A stretch of 64,000 nucleotides of DNA from JAJFIE01 sp964344255 (GCA_964344255.1 CAYFMQ010000007.1:62001-126000); one strand, 5' to 3'. Shown: positions 45,949-55,303, numbered from the stretch's first letter. A program made the numbers and translations. Notes: generated by a model not told the origin, from the sequence alone.

Positions 45949-46629
45949 TTAGGCCGCCTCCCCTGCCTGGGCAACGGCGTCGCGAAAACGCTCGATCCAG
46001 TGATTGATCTCCTTGGGCCGGGTCTTCCAGGCGGCGCGGTTGACCGCGAGCCGGGAGGTGACCTGCGCCAGAACCTCGATTTCCACCAGGCCGTTGGCCT
46101 TCAGCGTCGCGCCGCTCGAAACCAGGTCCACGATGCGGCGGCACAGGCCCAGCGACGGGGCCAGCTCCATGGCGCCGTTCAGCTTGATGCATTCGGCCTG
46201 CACGCCGCGCTTGGCGAAATAGGCGCGGGTGATTTCCGGGTACTTGGTCGCCACCCGGACGCTGGACCACTTGGACGGATCGTCGTCATCCACCATGTCC
46301 TCGGGCTCGGCCACGGAAAGCCGGCAATGCCCGATATCGAGGTCCAGCGGCGCGTAAATCTCGGGGAAATCGAATTCCATCAGGACATCGTTGCCGGCGA
46401 CGCCCAAATGCGCCGCGCCAAAAGCGACGAAGGTCGCCACGTCGAAACTGCGAACCCGGATAATGTCCAGGTTTTCGATATTGGTCGAGAACCGCAACTG
46501 GCGGGAATTATCGTCGTCAAAGGCCGCTTCCGGCTCGATTCCGGCATGACGGACCAGGGGCATCACTTCCTTCAGGATGCGCCCCTTGGGCAACGCCAGT
46601 ACCAGTTTATCGTTCGCGGACCCTTGCAT
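45949..46629 (-). CDS. hisG: ATP phosphoribosyltransferase, short form
   Basis: HisG starts histidine synthesis by joining ATP and PRPP. The 226-residue protein contains LVLALPKGRILKEVMPL at the start, GVAGNDVLMEFD, and the PRPP-binding region around CRRIVDLVSSGATLKANGL. It lacks the C-terminal regulatory domain, so it is the short form, which needs HisZ; no hisZ is in the window. The ATG at 46629 has AAAGG seven bases upstream and is better than a TTG at 46650. hisD follows three bases later. Confidence 0.95.
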   Translation of the reverse strand: MQGSANDKLVLALPKGRILKEVMPLVRHAGIEPEAAFDDDNSRQLRFSTNIENLDIIRVRSFDVATFVAFGAAHLGVAGNDVLMEFDFPEIYAPLDLDIGHCRLSVAEPEDMVDDDDPSKWSSVRVATKYPEITRAYFAKRGVQAECIKLNGAMELAPSLGLCRRIVDLVSSGATLKANGLVEIEVLAQVTSRLAVNRAAWKTRPKEINHWIERFRDAVAQAGEAA

Positions 46630-46733
46630 AACCAGACCTTTATCTCTCAATGAACAGTCAATAATGCCGGGACAAATATCCCGGCGCGGCTGTCATATCC
46701 TGTTTTTTCGGGAAAAACCAGTCAGGAAGGCGC

Positions 46734-48017
46734 TCAACCCGGCCGGCGCTCGATTTCCGCGCCGCAAGCCGACAGTTTCTCAGGCAAACGCTCGTATCCG
46801 CGGTCGAGATGATAAACGCGGCTGACCACGGTTTCCCCCTTGGCCGCCAACGCCGCCAGGACCAGCGACACCGACGCGCGAAGGTCCGTCGCCATGACCG
46901 GTGCGCCGGACAATTGCTCGACGCCGCGCACGATGGCGGATGCGCCATGAACGTTGATGTTGGCCCCCATGCGGCACAGTTCCGGCACGTGCATGAAGCG
47001 GTTTTCAAAGATGCTCTCGGTAATCATGGATGCGCCGCTGGCCGTCGCCATCAGGGCCATCAGCTGCGCCTGCATGTCCGTCGGAAATCCGGGGAAGGGT
47101 TCGGTCATGATATCGACGCCGTGAGTGCGGCCGTTTTTGCACGACACCGTAACGCCATCGCCATTCGCCGTTTCCGTGATATCGACGCCGCAATGAGACA
47201 GCACGTCGGCCACCGACTCGATCAGGTCCAGGCGCGTGCCCCGCAAGGTAAGTTCGCCCCCAGTGACGGCCGCCGCCACGGCGTAGCTGCCGGTTTCGAT
47301 ACGGTCGGGTACGACGGCATACTCGGTTCCCGAAAGACTGCCGACACCCTTGATTTTCAGCGTGTCCGACCCGATGCCCTCGATGGACGCGCCCATGGCG
47401 ATCAGGCAGTTCGCCAGGTCGATGATTTCCGGTTCGCGCGCCGCATTGGAAATGACCGTTTCGCCGTCAGCCAGCGTCGCCGCCATCAGGGCGTTTTCCG
47501 TACCGCCGACGGTGACGAACGGAAACACGATATGCCCGCCTTTTAAGCCGTTATCCGGCGCTTTGGCGTCGATATAACCTTCCGCAAGCGTGATTTCGGC
47601 GCCCAGTTCCTGCAGGGCCTTCAGGTGCAGATCGACAGGCCGGGTGCCGATGGCGCAGCCGCCCGGCAGCGAAACCCGCGCATGCCCGGCGCGGGCCAGC
47701 AGCGGCCCCAGCACCAGGATGGAGGCCCGCATCTTGCGCACCAGGTCGTAGGGCGCCGTGGTTTCCGAGGTGGTCCCGCTCTGCATGCGACACGTGCTGT
47801 GCGGGCCCTCGCCCCCGTTGCGGTGAACGTCCACGCCCAGCCCTGCGAGCACGCCGGCCATGCTGGCGATATCCGCCAGATCAGGCAGGTTGGTGAGGGT
47901 CAGCGGCTCGGCGCTCAACAGGGACGCCGCCATCAGGGGCAGCGCTGCGTTTTTCGCGCCGCTGATCTGGATCTCGCCGTTAAGCGGCTTGCCGCCGATT
48001 ATCCGTATCTGGTCCAT
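46734..48017 (-). CDS. murA: UDP-N-acetylglucosamine 1-carboxyvinyltransferase
   Basis: MurA transfers enolpyruvate from PEP to UDP-GlcNAc, the first committed step of peptidoglycan synthesis. The 427-residue form (ATG at 48017, MDQIRIIGGKPLNGEIQISGAKNAALP) has Lys22 and the catalytic Cys121 in LPGGCAIGTRP; the cysteine is the fosfomycin target. An upstream in-frame extension to 48131 has no family match. It leads the his-UPF0262-infA run, with 104 bases before hisG. Confidence 0.96.
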   Translation of the reverse strand: MDQIRIIGGKPLNGEIQISGAKNAALPLMAASLLSAEPLTLTNLPDLADIASMAGVLAGLGVDVHRNGGEGPHSTCRMQSGTTSETTAPYDLVRKMRASILVLGPLLARAGHARVSLPGGCAIGTRPVDLHLKALQELGAEITLAEGYIDAKAPDNGLKGGHIVFPFVTVGGTENALMAATLADGETVISNAAREPEIIDLANCLIAMGASIEGIGSDTLKIKGVGSLSGTEYAVVPDRIETGSYAVAAAVTGGELTLRGTRLDLIESVADVLSHCGVDITETANGDGVTVSCKNGRTHGVDIMTEPFPGFPTDMQAQLMALMATASGASMITESIFENRFMHVPELCRMGANINVHGASAIVRGVEQLSGAPVMATDLRASVSLVLAALAAKGETVVSRVYHLDRGYERLPEKLSACGAEIERRPG

Positions 48018-48232
48018 GCCTGTCTGCTTTATCCTTGCCGGCGAATCGCCGGTTTCATAAAGACCTGTTTCACCGCCCCATGCGCCATCGGGTGGTGATA
48101 GAACAACATTAGGGCCAAACTTTGACACCAATTGAATGACTTTCCGGTTAACGGGCTCGCCGGCCCGGTAGAGCGATGCGCGCTTGTACAGAATGCGACC
48201 CGGGCGCTCAAGCCCGGAAACGGAAAAAAACG

Positions 48233-48433
48233 TCAGGAATCCGGTGAGTTTTCCGCCTTATCGGCGTTTCCCTTGCCACCTTCATCCTGGCCGTCATCCT
48301 GGCGGCCCCGCTCCTGCATCTTGCGGCGGCGCAGGTTGTCACGAAGCGCCTTGGCCGAGCGTTCCTCGCGCGCCTGCTTGGCGGCTTCGCCCCTTGGCGA
48401 TGACCCCGGTTGCTGTTTTTTACTGCTGCTCAT
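48233..48433 (-). CDS. Small basic conserved-looking protein upstream of murA
   Basis: The 66-residue protein MSSSKKQQPGSSPRGEAAK, then SAKALRDNLRRRKMQERG, is highly charged and probably disordered with one long helix. I recall similar short proteins with the LRxNLRRRK core beside murA in other Alphaproteobacteria, function unknown. An in-frame ATG at 48442 would add three residues. It ends 215 bases before the murA start. That gap holds no other gene. Confidence 0.65.
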   Translation of the reverse strand: MSSSKKQQPGSSPRGEAAKQAREERSAKALRDNLRRRKMQERGRQDDGQDEGGKGNADKAENSPDS

Positions 48434-48569
48434 GGGCTTCATGTGCCACGAAGCAGAGCCGGAAGCAAGGCAGGGGAACGGGACATAAAAAAACTGATGT
48501 GGAATAGGTCAAGTGGCGCTTGCCAGCAATGCTGCCTTGTGGCATGTTCCGCGCGCCTTCCAAAGGTAT

Positions 48570-48644
48570 GCCGCCGTAGCTCAGGGGTAGAGCACGTCAT
48601 TGGTAATGACGGGGTCGCGTGTTCAATTCACGCCGGCGGCACCA
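48570..48644 (+). tRNA. tRNA-Thr (GGT)
   Basis: A 75-base cloverleaf: acceptor stem GCCGCCG/CGGCGGC, D arm GCTC-AGGGGTA-GAGC, anticodon loop ATTGGTAAT giving GGT, T arm GCGTG-TTCAATT-CACGC, and encoded CCA. AT-rich genes begin six bases after it, so it is a candidate integration site. Confidence 0.97.
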
Positions 48645-48650
48645 TTCTCC

Positions 48651-48980
48651 TTAATCTTCATTTTTCCCTATTTGGCGGTATTCCACCGGAATGCTATGGC
48701 GTTCAGCTTCGGCAATACCTGTTTGCATACCAGAACTAATTCCATAGTCGTCATAAACTACTGTAGTATCGGCAACAGCAACCCATGCTAAACCTGCAGA
48801 AATTCCAAGTTCTCTTTCTTCAGGAACTTGATCATCCAATACTCCTTTTTGTGTGAATAATAAATGGCTAGCGATTGGTGCTTCGCCTTTAATAAGACAA
48901 TCGTGCAAGCAGCGACGAGCATAGATGATATTTCGTTCAATATCTCCCTGATAAGGGCTTTCAACAACAACACGCTTCAC
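48651..48980 (-). CDS. DUF4406/DUF7768-like protein, AT-rich, probably acquired
   Basis: The 109-residue protein starts MKRVVVESPYQGDIERNIIYARRCLHDC and continues with LGISAGLAWVAVADTTVVYDDYGISSGM. This resembles phage-borne nucleoside-deoxyribosyltransferase-like proteins (DUF4406/DUF7768). The start is GTG at 48980, with AGGA about eight bases upstream. Its base composition is far more AT-rich than its neighbours, and the stop ends six bases from tRNA-Thr. The fold may bind nucleotides, but activity is unknown. Confidence 0.72.
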   Translation of the reverse strand: MKRVVVESPYQGDIERNIIYARRCLHDCLIKGEAPIASHLLFTQKGVLDDQVPEERELGISAGLAWVAVADTTVVYDDYGISSGMQTGIAEAERHSIPVEYRQIGKNED

Positions 48981-49050
48981 AAACTACATCCTATGGGTTA
49001 GATTTAAACTAATATTCCTCTTTTAGTATATATCAATAATGTAAAATGAA

Positions 49051-49707
49051 ATGAAAATAAGTGTTTTTGCTGTTGTTCAGGGACTATTGTTAGCCTTAAT
49101 CATGCGGGCTGCATTTGAGAACTCGTTTGTTGTTTTTTTCGAAAACTTAAGTTTACGACAAATTATAGAACAAGATTTTCCCAATGGACCGAACATCTTA
49201 CAAATTTCTCAAATAACAATCTTTTTCGTTATGCTCGCGAGGTTCTACGCAGGAGCATATCAGTTTAATCTTTTACGTAGCCATGAGTTAAATTCAGCAG
49301 ATGAGAACGCTCTCTCTGTTATTATAAATCTTTGTGGCACGTTTTTTGTTATCACGTGTTTTTATCTTATTGCCATACACATTCTTTCACTAGATTACTT
49401 CTATTTATTTTTCTTTATAATGCATGTAATTGATCTAGTATGGTTTATATTAGTTATTATTCGCATTGATGATAATTCCCCACTCAAAATACTTGCAAAA
49501 TATTTTATCATTTTTAGTGGCGCTACAATTGTAGCATTCTGGCTTAATTATACTTTTAATGAGAACATTTATGATCGTGTCTGGGTTTATTTAGCAATTT
49601 TAACCCTGGCTACAGTTATTGATCTGTTCAAATTCTGGGAATTTTATTTCCACCCAAAAGACTGGTACAACAGAAACAGCAGCCCACCTACAACAGCCTC
49701 ACATTAG
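49051..49707 (+). CDS. AT-rich membrane protein of unknown function
   Basis: The 218-residue protein has about five or six hydrophobic helices (for example 5-22, 51-70, 88-112, 118-138, 147-165, 174-192) rich in Phe and Ile, with a short charged tail (HPKDWYNRNSSPPTTASH). No family is recognised. The codons are strongly AT-biased, unlike the flanking beta-lactamase-like and housekeeping genes. Together with the preceding DUF4406/DUF7768-like gene it forms a 1.06 kb low-GC block after tRNA-Thr. The two genes are divergent from each other. Confidence 0.65.
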   Translation: MKISVFAVVQGLLLALIMRAAFENSFVVFFENLSLRQIIEQDFPNGPNILQISQITIFFVMLARFYAGAYQFNLLRSHELNSADENALSVIINLCGTFFVITCFYLIAIHILSLDYFYLFFFIMHVIDLVWFILVIIRIDDNSPLKILAKYFIIFSGATIVAFWLNYTFNENIYDRVWVYLAILTLATVIDLFKFWEFYFHPKDWYNRNSSPPTTASH

Positions 49708-49742
49708 GTGCTAAATCGATTCAGCGCTGCCGCCAAAGCGGC

Positions 49743-50957
49743 TTATCCTTTCAGGGACGCAGCCAACGCGTCCACGGCATCCAGGGTATCCAGGGTGCGC
49801 TCCACGCTGGTGAATTCCGGCCAGGTGGATAGCTTGGCCACGACCAGGTCGTTGCCCGGGTCCACATAGATCATCTGGCCGAACACGCCGCGGGCCATGA
49901 TCTGTTCCTTGTCCACATTGCGGACCCAGAACTGGTTCTTGTACGCCCCGCGCGGGAAATGTTCCGCATAGGGATTCTTCCTGAAGGCATCCACATCGCC
50001 GTCCTGGCGGGTCTCGCGGACATAATCCGCGGGCACGACCTGCCTGTCGCCCACCCTGCCGCCGTTCAGGTACAAAAGCCCCAGCCGGGCGTAATCGCGA
50101 AGCGTCGCGTTGAACCCGCCATCGGCCAGGGCGTAACCCGCCCGATCCACGGTGAAACAGGCATCGTGAGCAGCGCCCATGGGTTGCCACAGTTCCTCGC
50201 TGACCAGCCCAGCCAGTTTCTTGCCCGTCACCTTTTCCATGGCCCAGGCCATGGTGTCCGTCTCGATGGAGCGATACTCGAAATAGCCGCCGTGTTCGCG
50301 TTCCCGGGGCAGCAGGGGTTGAATTTCGAAGACGACCGTCGGTTTGCCTTCCCGGTAGGGTTTCCAGCCTCCGGCCACGTCGATCATGCCGATATCGGCA
50401 TCCGGATCGGTGTATTCCTCGCCGAAGCGGATGCCGCTCCGCATATCCATGACCTGGTGCAGCTTTGCCTCCGCATAGCCGCATTCGGCCAGTTCGGGGA
50501 TGAGGGTTCCAATGGTCGCATCCCTGTCCAGTTCTCCGCGCCCGATCAGGATGCCCGCAACCGTGCCGGCGACCGATTTCGCAACGGATTGTGACAGGTG
50601 CAGGGTATCCTGCGTCATGCCGTTCAGGTATCGCTCGTAAACCACCTGTCCCTTGTGGATGGCGATAAAACCGTCCGTGTAATGCCGCTCCAGGACCTCC
50701 ATCAGGGTCGTTTGGCTCTGGTCACGTGACAGGGTGACGGGAAGGGCGTCAAAATCCTGCTGGCTTTCGGGCAGTTCGGATACGGGACCGTCGCCACGTG
50801 AAACATTTACTGTGGGCAGGACTTCGCGCACGTGCTGGAAGGACCAGCGGTTGAAAGGCGGCGAGTCCCAGTTCTCGTGCGTGATCCGCTTGTCGGGCGG
50901 CGGCGGCGATCCCACCATGATGCCTTCTTCGGCGGCGGTCTTCGGTCGGTCGGCCAT
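49743..50957 (-). CDS. Serine hydrolase, beta-lactamase/NylB-like
   Basis: This 404-residue protein has the penicillin-binding-protein fold: the SxxK motif in LSQSVAKSVAGTVAG, LHQVMDMRSGIRFGE, and the later EYRSIETDTMAWAMEKVTGKKL region. The pattern is nearer to 6-aminohexanoate-dimer hydrolase (NylB) and EstB-like esterases than to true class C beta-lactamases. There is no signal peptide, so it is likely cytoplasmic. GGGGA supports the ATG at 50957 over one at 50972. It lies beyond the terminator of the ABC importer and is transcribed alone. The substrate is unknown. Confidence 0.82.
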   Translation of the reverse strand: MADRPKTAAEEGIMVGSPPPPDKRITHENWDSPPFNRWSFQHVREVLPTVNVSRGDGPVSELPESQQDFDALPVTLSRDQSQTTLMEVLERHYTDGFIAIHKGQVVYERYLNGMTQDTLHLSQSVAKSVAGTVAGILIGRGELDRDATIGTLIPELAECGYAEAKLHQVMDMRSGIRFGEEYTDPDADIGMIDVAGGWKPYREGKPTVVFEIQPLLPREREHGGYFEYRSIETDTMAWAMEKVTGKKLAGLVSEELWQPMGAAHDACFTVDRAGYALADGGFNATLRDYARLGLLYLNGGRVGDRQVVPADYVRETRQDGDVDAFRKNPYAEHFPRGAYKNQFWVRNVDKEQIMARGVFGQMIYVDPGNDLVVAKLSTWPEFTSVERTLDTLDAVDALAASLKG

Positions 50958-50981
50958 TGTGAAAGTCCCCATCCAGAGAAA

Positions 50982-51024
50982 AAATCAAAAAAATGGGGCC
51001 GGCGGCACCGCGCCAACCGGCCCC
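50982..51024 (-). terminator. Rho-independent terminator after the pot-type operon
   Basis: On the minus strand, GGGGCCGG (51024-51017) pairs with CCGGCCCC (51002-50995) over a 14-base loop. It is followed by ATTTTTTTGATTTTTT. It lies 20 bases after the stop of the substrate-binding protein gene and ends that operon. Confidence 0.9.
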
Positions 51025-51043
51025 GATATTCAAAGCACCTGTT

Positions 51044-52075
51044 TTACTTCAGCAGGTTGTTCCATATCTTGGTGTGCATTTCATTCACCTCCTGCGGGCA
51101 GGTCGGAATGAATACAGCTTCACCGGCGCCTTCGTAGCCGACGATTTCAGGAGCTGTCGCCATTTCGGGGTCCATGAACTCCGCGGAGCCCTTAATGCCG
51201 TTGGCATAGCGCGCGAAATTGGAAATCATCGCGGCATTTTCCGGCAGCATGAGGAAGTTCATGAACTTCTTGGCTTCCTCGACGTTCTTGGCGTCGGACA
51301 ACAGCACAACGTTGTCAGCCCAGGCGCCCAGGCCTTCTTTCGGGAAAATGTACTTGATGGTCGGCACCTGCAAACGGGCGCGCATGGAAGCGCCGTTCCA
51401 GTTGTGGGACGCATAGACATCTTCGGACGTCAGCTTCTCGATGATACCGTAATCGATGGTCCGCCAGTTCTTCTTGGCGTTCTGCAACAGATCATTGAGT
51501 TCTTTCAGCTTGGCCTTGTCACCGGTGCACTTGTCCTCGAAACCGAGATAGAACATACCGGCGCGCAAGACGTCGCCCATTTCGGAAACCATGTTGATGC
51601 GGCCTTTGAGCTCTTCGGGCGGATCGAACACCAGTGCCCATGAATCGGCCTTGTCGCCGTCATAGTACTTGGTGTTCAGGCTGATGCCGGTCGAGCCCCA
51701 CTGCCACGGAACGCCGTATTCACGGCCAGGATCGAAATAGACGTCAATCCACTGTTCGTCGACGTATTTGAAGTTTTCCATCTTGTTGGGATAGGCCTTC
51801 TGGATCAGGCCCTCATCCGCCATGATTTTCACCATGTAATCGGACGGCACGACCAGGTCGTAGCCGCTGCCACCGGCCTTGACCTTGGCAAGCATGGATT
51901 CATTGGAATCATAACCGTCCAGTGTCACCTTGATACCGGTTTCCTTCTCAAATTTTTCGAGAAGTTCAGGCGGCGTATAGTTGCCCCAGTTATAGAAGTG
52001 GAGCTCAGCCGCCATAGCCTGCCCTGCCCCCATCAGCAGGCCAATTCCCGCTGCAATAACAGTCGATAGTTTCAT
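51044..52075 (-). CDS. Polyamine-type ABC transporter, periplasmic substrate-binding protein
   Basis: The 343-residue protein has a signal peptide (MKLSTVIAAGIGLLMGAGQAMA, cleavage near residue 22) and then AELHFYNWGNYTPPELL, the standard opening of PotD/PotF proteins. WQWGSTGISLN is also family-typical. It should bind a polyamine or another cationic amine. GGAGG eight bases upstream selects the ATG at 52075. It is last in the four-gene importer operon and is followed by a strong terminator. Next to the demethylation genes, the ligand may be a quaternary amine; that is inference. Confidence 0.93.
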   Translation of the reverse strand: MKLSTVIAAGIGLLMGAGQAMAAELHFYNWGNYTPPELLEKFEKETGIKVTLDGYDSNESMLAKVKAGGSGYDLVVPSDYMVKIMADEGLIQKAYPNKMENFKYVDEQWIDVYFDPGREYGVPWQWGSTGISLNTKYYDGDKADSWALVFDPPEELKGRINMVSEMGDVLRAGMFYLGFEDKCTGDKAKLKELNDLLQNAKKNWRTIDYGIIEKLTSEDVYASHNWNGASMRARLQVPTIKYIFPKEGLGAWADNVVLLSDAKNVEEAKKFMNFLMLPENAAMISNFARYANGIKGSAEFMDPEMATAPEIVGYEGAGEAVFIPTCPQEVNEMHTKIWNNLLK

Positions 52076-52125
52076 TGTTTTAGCCTCCATTGGTCGGTTT
52101 AAAGATTATTGTTTTTGTCTTCCTT

Positions 52126-52992
52126 CTAATTTTTTTTCCTCAGTGTCAGAAGGAAGAAGAACGACACGAATACAATCGTTACACCGAGAAGAACGGTCGA
52201 AATGGCGTTGACTTCGGGTGTCAGCCCTCGCCTGAGCTGGCCGATCATCCAGATCGGCAGGGTCGTTTCGCCCGGCCCCGCCACCAGCAGGCTGATAATC
52301 ACGTCATCAAGGGAAATCACGAACGACAGCATGGCGCCTGCGATAATGCCCGGCAGCATCAACGGAAAAGTCACTCGCCTGAATGTCTTCCAGGGCGTGG
52401 CGTACAAGTCCGCCGCCGCATGTTCCATGGTCAGGTCCATATCCTCCAGTCTGGCGCGGATTGGCATATAGGCGAATGGAATGCAGAATACCGTATGGGC
52501 AAGCATCAAATAACCGACACCGTAGACACCCGTGATTTGCTTGATGATTCCAAAAAACGTTAACGTGCCGACGGCCGTGACGATCTCGGGTATCATCAAA
52601 GGCTGGTTGATAATGGCGTAAACCGTGGCCTGACCGCGATAGGGCCGGGTCCGGGTCGTCGCCAGCCCCGCCATTGTCGCCGCTATGGTCGCGAAGACGG
52701 TTGCGACAAAGGCTACTTTCAGTGAAAGCAGGGCAGCATCCTGGACCTGGGAGTTTGCAGCGGCCTGTTCATACCAATCCAGGCTGAAGCCCGTAAACAG
52801 GGTTACGGAGCGTGTATCGTTGAATGAGAAAAAAGCCATGATGACCAGCGGCGCGTACAACACCAGAAGGCAGAATGCCGCGAGAGGCGTAAAGCCTGGC
52901 ATATAACGAACATCAAACAAACGTTTCCTCAACTTGGGGACGGAAGCTGAAGTCGTCACAGCGGCGCTCGTTGCGGTTGCTTGATCAGCCAT
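52126..52992 (-). CDS. Polyamine-type ABC transporter permease (PotC/PotI-like)
   Basis: The 288-residue inner-membrane protein has six predicted helices and the EAA loop EHAAADLYATPWKTFRRVTFPLMLPGI that contacts the ATPase. Similarity is to PotC/PotI. The N-terminus carries an Ala/Thr-rich cytosolic extension. It overlaps the end of the companion permease gene by eight bases and is followed by the binding protein gene after 50 bases, so all are in one operon. Confidence 0.93.
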   Translation of the reverse strand: MADQATATSAAVTTSASVPKLRKRLFDVRYMPGFTPLAAFCLLVLYAPLVIMAFFSFNDTRSVTLFTGFSLDWYEQAAANSQVQDAALLSLKVAFVATVFATIAATMAGLATTRTRPYRGQATVYAIINQPLMIPEIVTAVGTLTFFGIIKQITGVYGVGYLMLAHTVFCIPFAYMPIRARLEDMDLTMEHAAADLYATPWKTFRRVTFPLMLPGIIAGAMLSFVISLDDVIISLLVAGPGETTLPIWMIGQLRRGLTPEVNAISTVLLGVTIVFVSFFFLLTLRKKN

Positions 52993-53935
52993 TATCCGAC
53001 CTCGCCGTTACATTGCGCACATAAATAATCAGGGCCACCATGACCAGCATCATCAGGAACAGCGAGATTGCCGAACCAAGAGGCCAATCACGCGACGTGC
53101 CGAACTGGTTGGCGATCAGGTTGCCGAGCATCAGCTTTTTACCGCCGCCCAGAATCTTGGGCGTCACCCAGGCGCCAATGGAAGGAATGAAGACCAGGAT
53201 ACATCCCGCCACGATGCCCGGCTTTACAAGGGGGATCACAACCCGCCACAGGACTTTCAACTGATTGGCATAAAGATCGTATCCGGCCTCCACCAGACGG
53301 AAGTCCAGTTTTTCCATACTGGCGTACAGCGGCATGACCATGAGAGGTAGATAGGCGTAGGCCAGGCCGACGCCAACAGCCGTATTGGTGTAAATAATGA
53401 TCAGAGGTTCGTCGATAATGCCCAGCAGCAACAGGGTATTGTTGATGAATCCGTCGTCCCTCAAAAACAGCATCATGGCGAAGGTGCGCACCAGAAGGTT
53501 GCTCCAGAACGGCAGGGATATCAGGAACAGCCAAAGGTATTTCTGGTTATCGGGCCGCGTGGCAATGAAATAGGCCGTTGGAAACCCGAAGATCAGGGTC
53601 AGAACCGTGGTGCCAAGCGCCAGTCCGATGGACCGCGCCGCAATGGACAGATGCGCATAATTGGGACCCAGGGTGTCATCGAAGATATCTCGCTCCATGA
53701 ACACGTTGATCCACGATTCAATGGTAAACTCCCATCTGACACCCGCATAGTTACCCTGTTCCATGAATGAATAGACCAGGATAATGGCGAGCGGCATGAT
53801 ACCGATGCCGCCGATAATTCCAAGCGATGGCGAGAGCAGAAACCAGCGGTCACGGACGATGCGTTTTTGCGCACGTTCGTCAGCTTCCTGACCGGTTATG
53901 GCTGGTTTCCCTGCAGTATTGATGCCCGTTGTCAT
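52985..53935 (-). CDS. Polyamine-type ABC transporter permease (PotB/PotH-like)
   Basis: The permease has about six helices and an EAA-like loop (LVEAGYDLYANQLKVLWRVVIPLVKPGI). It pairs with the PotC/PotI-like permease, whose gene overlaps its end. The start is uncertain. I give the ATG at 53935 (MTTGINTAGK, 316 residues), but a TTG at 53974 would add 13 residues and overlap the stop of the ATPase gene. The N-terminal 35 residues are hydrophilic and charged either way. Confidence 0.9.
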   Translation of the reverse strand: MTTGINTAGKPAITGQEADERAQKRIVRDRWFLLSPSLGIIGGIGIMPLAIILVYSFMEQGNYAGVRWEFTIESWINVFMERDIFDDTLGPNYAHLSIAARSIGLALGTTVLTLIFGFPTAYFIATRPDNQKYLWLFLISLPFWSNLLVRTFAMMLFLRDDGFINNTLLLLGIIDEPLIIIYTNTAVGVGLAYAYLPLMVMPLYASMEKLDFRLVEAGYDLYANQLKVLWRVVIPLVKPGIVAGCILVFIPSIGAWVTPKILGGGKKLMLGNLIANQFGTSRDWPLGSAISLFLMMLVMVALIIYVRNVTARSDNG

Positions 53936-53970
53936 TGTAAATGTCTCGTTCGGCACAGGGAGTTCCTTTG

Positions 53971-55101
53971 TCAATCCAGCAATACCTGAAGGGCATTGTC
54001 TTTGATTTGAATTCCCGTGGTGCTGCCTGGTGACAGTTCTGGGGCGGTATCTCGGCTGTTCTGGAGCCGGGCGACAAACTTGGTGTCATCGGCAAGACGC
54101 AGGTGATAGTGCGTATCCGTTCCGAAATAAACGATGTTCTCCACGGTTCCTTGCAAGGGTGCACCTGCTGCATCACTCGTCAGTTCCGCATGTTCAGGGC
54201 GTATAACAACGCTAACCTTACCGATATCAATGGAGGAGTCGGGAACCGAAGCTGGTGCTTCAACACCTGATGGAAAGCGTACACGCCCGACGCCATTGGA
54301 AACGCCCAGCAGTTCGGCCTCTATGAAATTTGTCTCACCGATAAAGTGGGCGACAAAGCGTTCCGCCGGGTGGTCATAAATTTGCCTTGGTGAGCCAATC
54401 TGCCTGATCTTGCCGTCCCGCATGACGGCGACCCGATCCGACATGGTGAGTGCTTCCTCCTGATCATGGGTGACGAAAATAAAGGTGATACCCGTCTCAT
54501 GCTGCATGCGCTTCAGTTCGATCTGCATTTCCTTACGCAATTTGAGATCGAGCGCCGATAGCGGTTCGTCGAGCAGCAGCACCTTGGGACGGGGAGCCAG
54601 GGCGCGGGCCAGGGCTACACGCTGTTGCTGGCCGCCGGAAAGCTGGGATGTCTTCCTGCCGCCCAGATCTTCCATCCTGACCAGGGTCAGCATTTCCCTG
54701 ACAGCCGTTTCCACTTCCTGCTTAGACCGGCCCATCATCTCCAGGCCGAAACCGATGTTCTCACCCACCGTCATGTGCGGGAAAAGGGCGTAATTCTGGA
54801 ACACCGTATTCACCGGCCGTTGAAACGGTGGCAGATGTCCAATGTGTTCACCGCTGAGCAACACATACCCTTCCGTCGGGTGCTCAAACCCGGCAATCAT
54901 CCGAAGAAGCGTCGTCTTGCCGCATCCGGAGGGGCCAAGCAGCGTAAAGAACTCGTTTTCGCGTATGGTGACGGAAACATTATCAAGCGCATGAACGGCC
55001 GTTTCGCCGCTGCCGAAAATCTTTACAACGTTTTGCGCTTCAACAGCAGGCATACCGCCATTGGCTACGCCCAATGACTCTTCCCTATTTGTCATCCCCA
55101 T
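53971..55101 (-). CDS. Polyamine-type ABC transporter ATP-binding protein (PotA/PotG-like)
   Basis: The 376-residue protein has the Walker A GPSGCGKTTLLR, the signature LSGGQQQRVALARALA and the Walker B VLLLDEPLSALD, followed by the switch histidine in FVTHDQEEAL. A C-terminal TOBE domain (about 300-370) follows. It energises the import operon and is its first gene. GGGAG lies about six bases before the ATG at 55101. The promoter must lie in the roughly 200-base space before the divergent response regulator gene. Confidence 0.95.
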   Translation of the reverse strand: MGMTNREESLGVANGGMPAVEAQNVVKIFGSGETAVHALDNVSVTIRENEFFTLLGPSGCGKTTLLRMIAGFEHPTEGYVLLSGEHIGHLPPFQRPVNTVFQNYALFPHMTVGENIGFGLEMMGRSKQEVETAVREMLTLVRMEDLGGRKTSQLSGGQQQRVALARALAPRPKVLLLDEPLSALDLKLRKEMQIELKRMQHETGITFIFVTHDQEEALTMSDRVAVMRDGKIRQIGSPRQIYDHPAERFVAHFIGETNFIEAELLGVSNGVGRVRFPSGVEAPASVPDSSIDIGKVSVVIRPEHAELTSDAAGAPLQGTVENIVYFGTDTHYHLRLADDTKFVARLQNSRDTAPELSPGSTTGIQIKDNALQVLLD

Positions 55102-55303
55102 TAATGCTCCCTGAGCCTTGTTTCATTTGCATGGGTTATCATTTTCTAAAGTAGCATAGTAGGTTCCTTGCAGGATAACCATATACCCCCAATGGGCTAT
55201 ACAATGGATAAAAAATTGTAATGGGTTTTGCATTGCCCAAAGGCTGAACCATCCCAATATGTTCATCATGGAACAGTGTCATACCGCAAATAAACGGCTT
55301 AAC

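Noticed and set aside
44842..46653. A 603-codon open frame on the plus strand
   Set aside because: It is the antisense shadow of hisD and hisG, both of which have full family motifs.
48130..48232. tRNA-like stretch upstream of murA
   Set aside because: It has GC-rich self-complementary pieces but no T-loop consensus or full cloverleaf.
48620..49742. A second tRNA-Thr 3' end as an attachment site for the AT-rich block
   Set aside because: No clear copy of the tRNA 3' sequence was found at the far end, so integration by a tRNA-targeting integrase is not shown.
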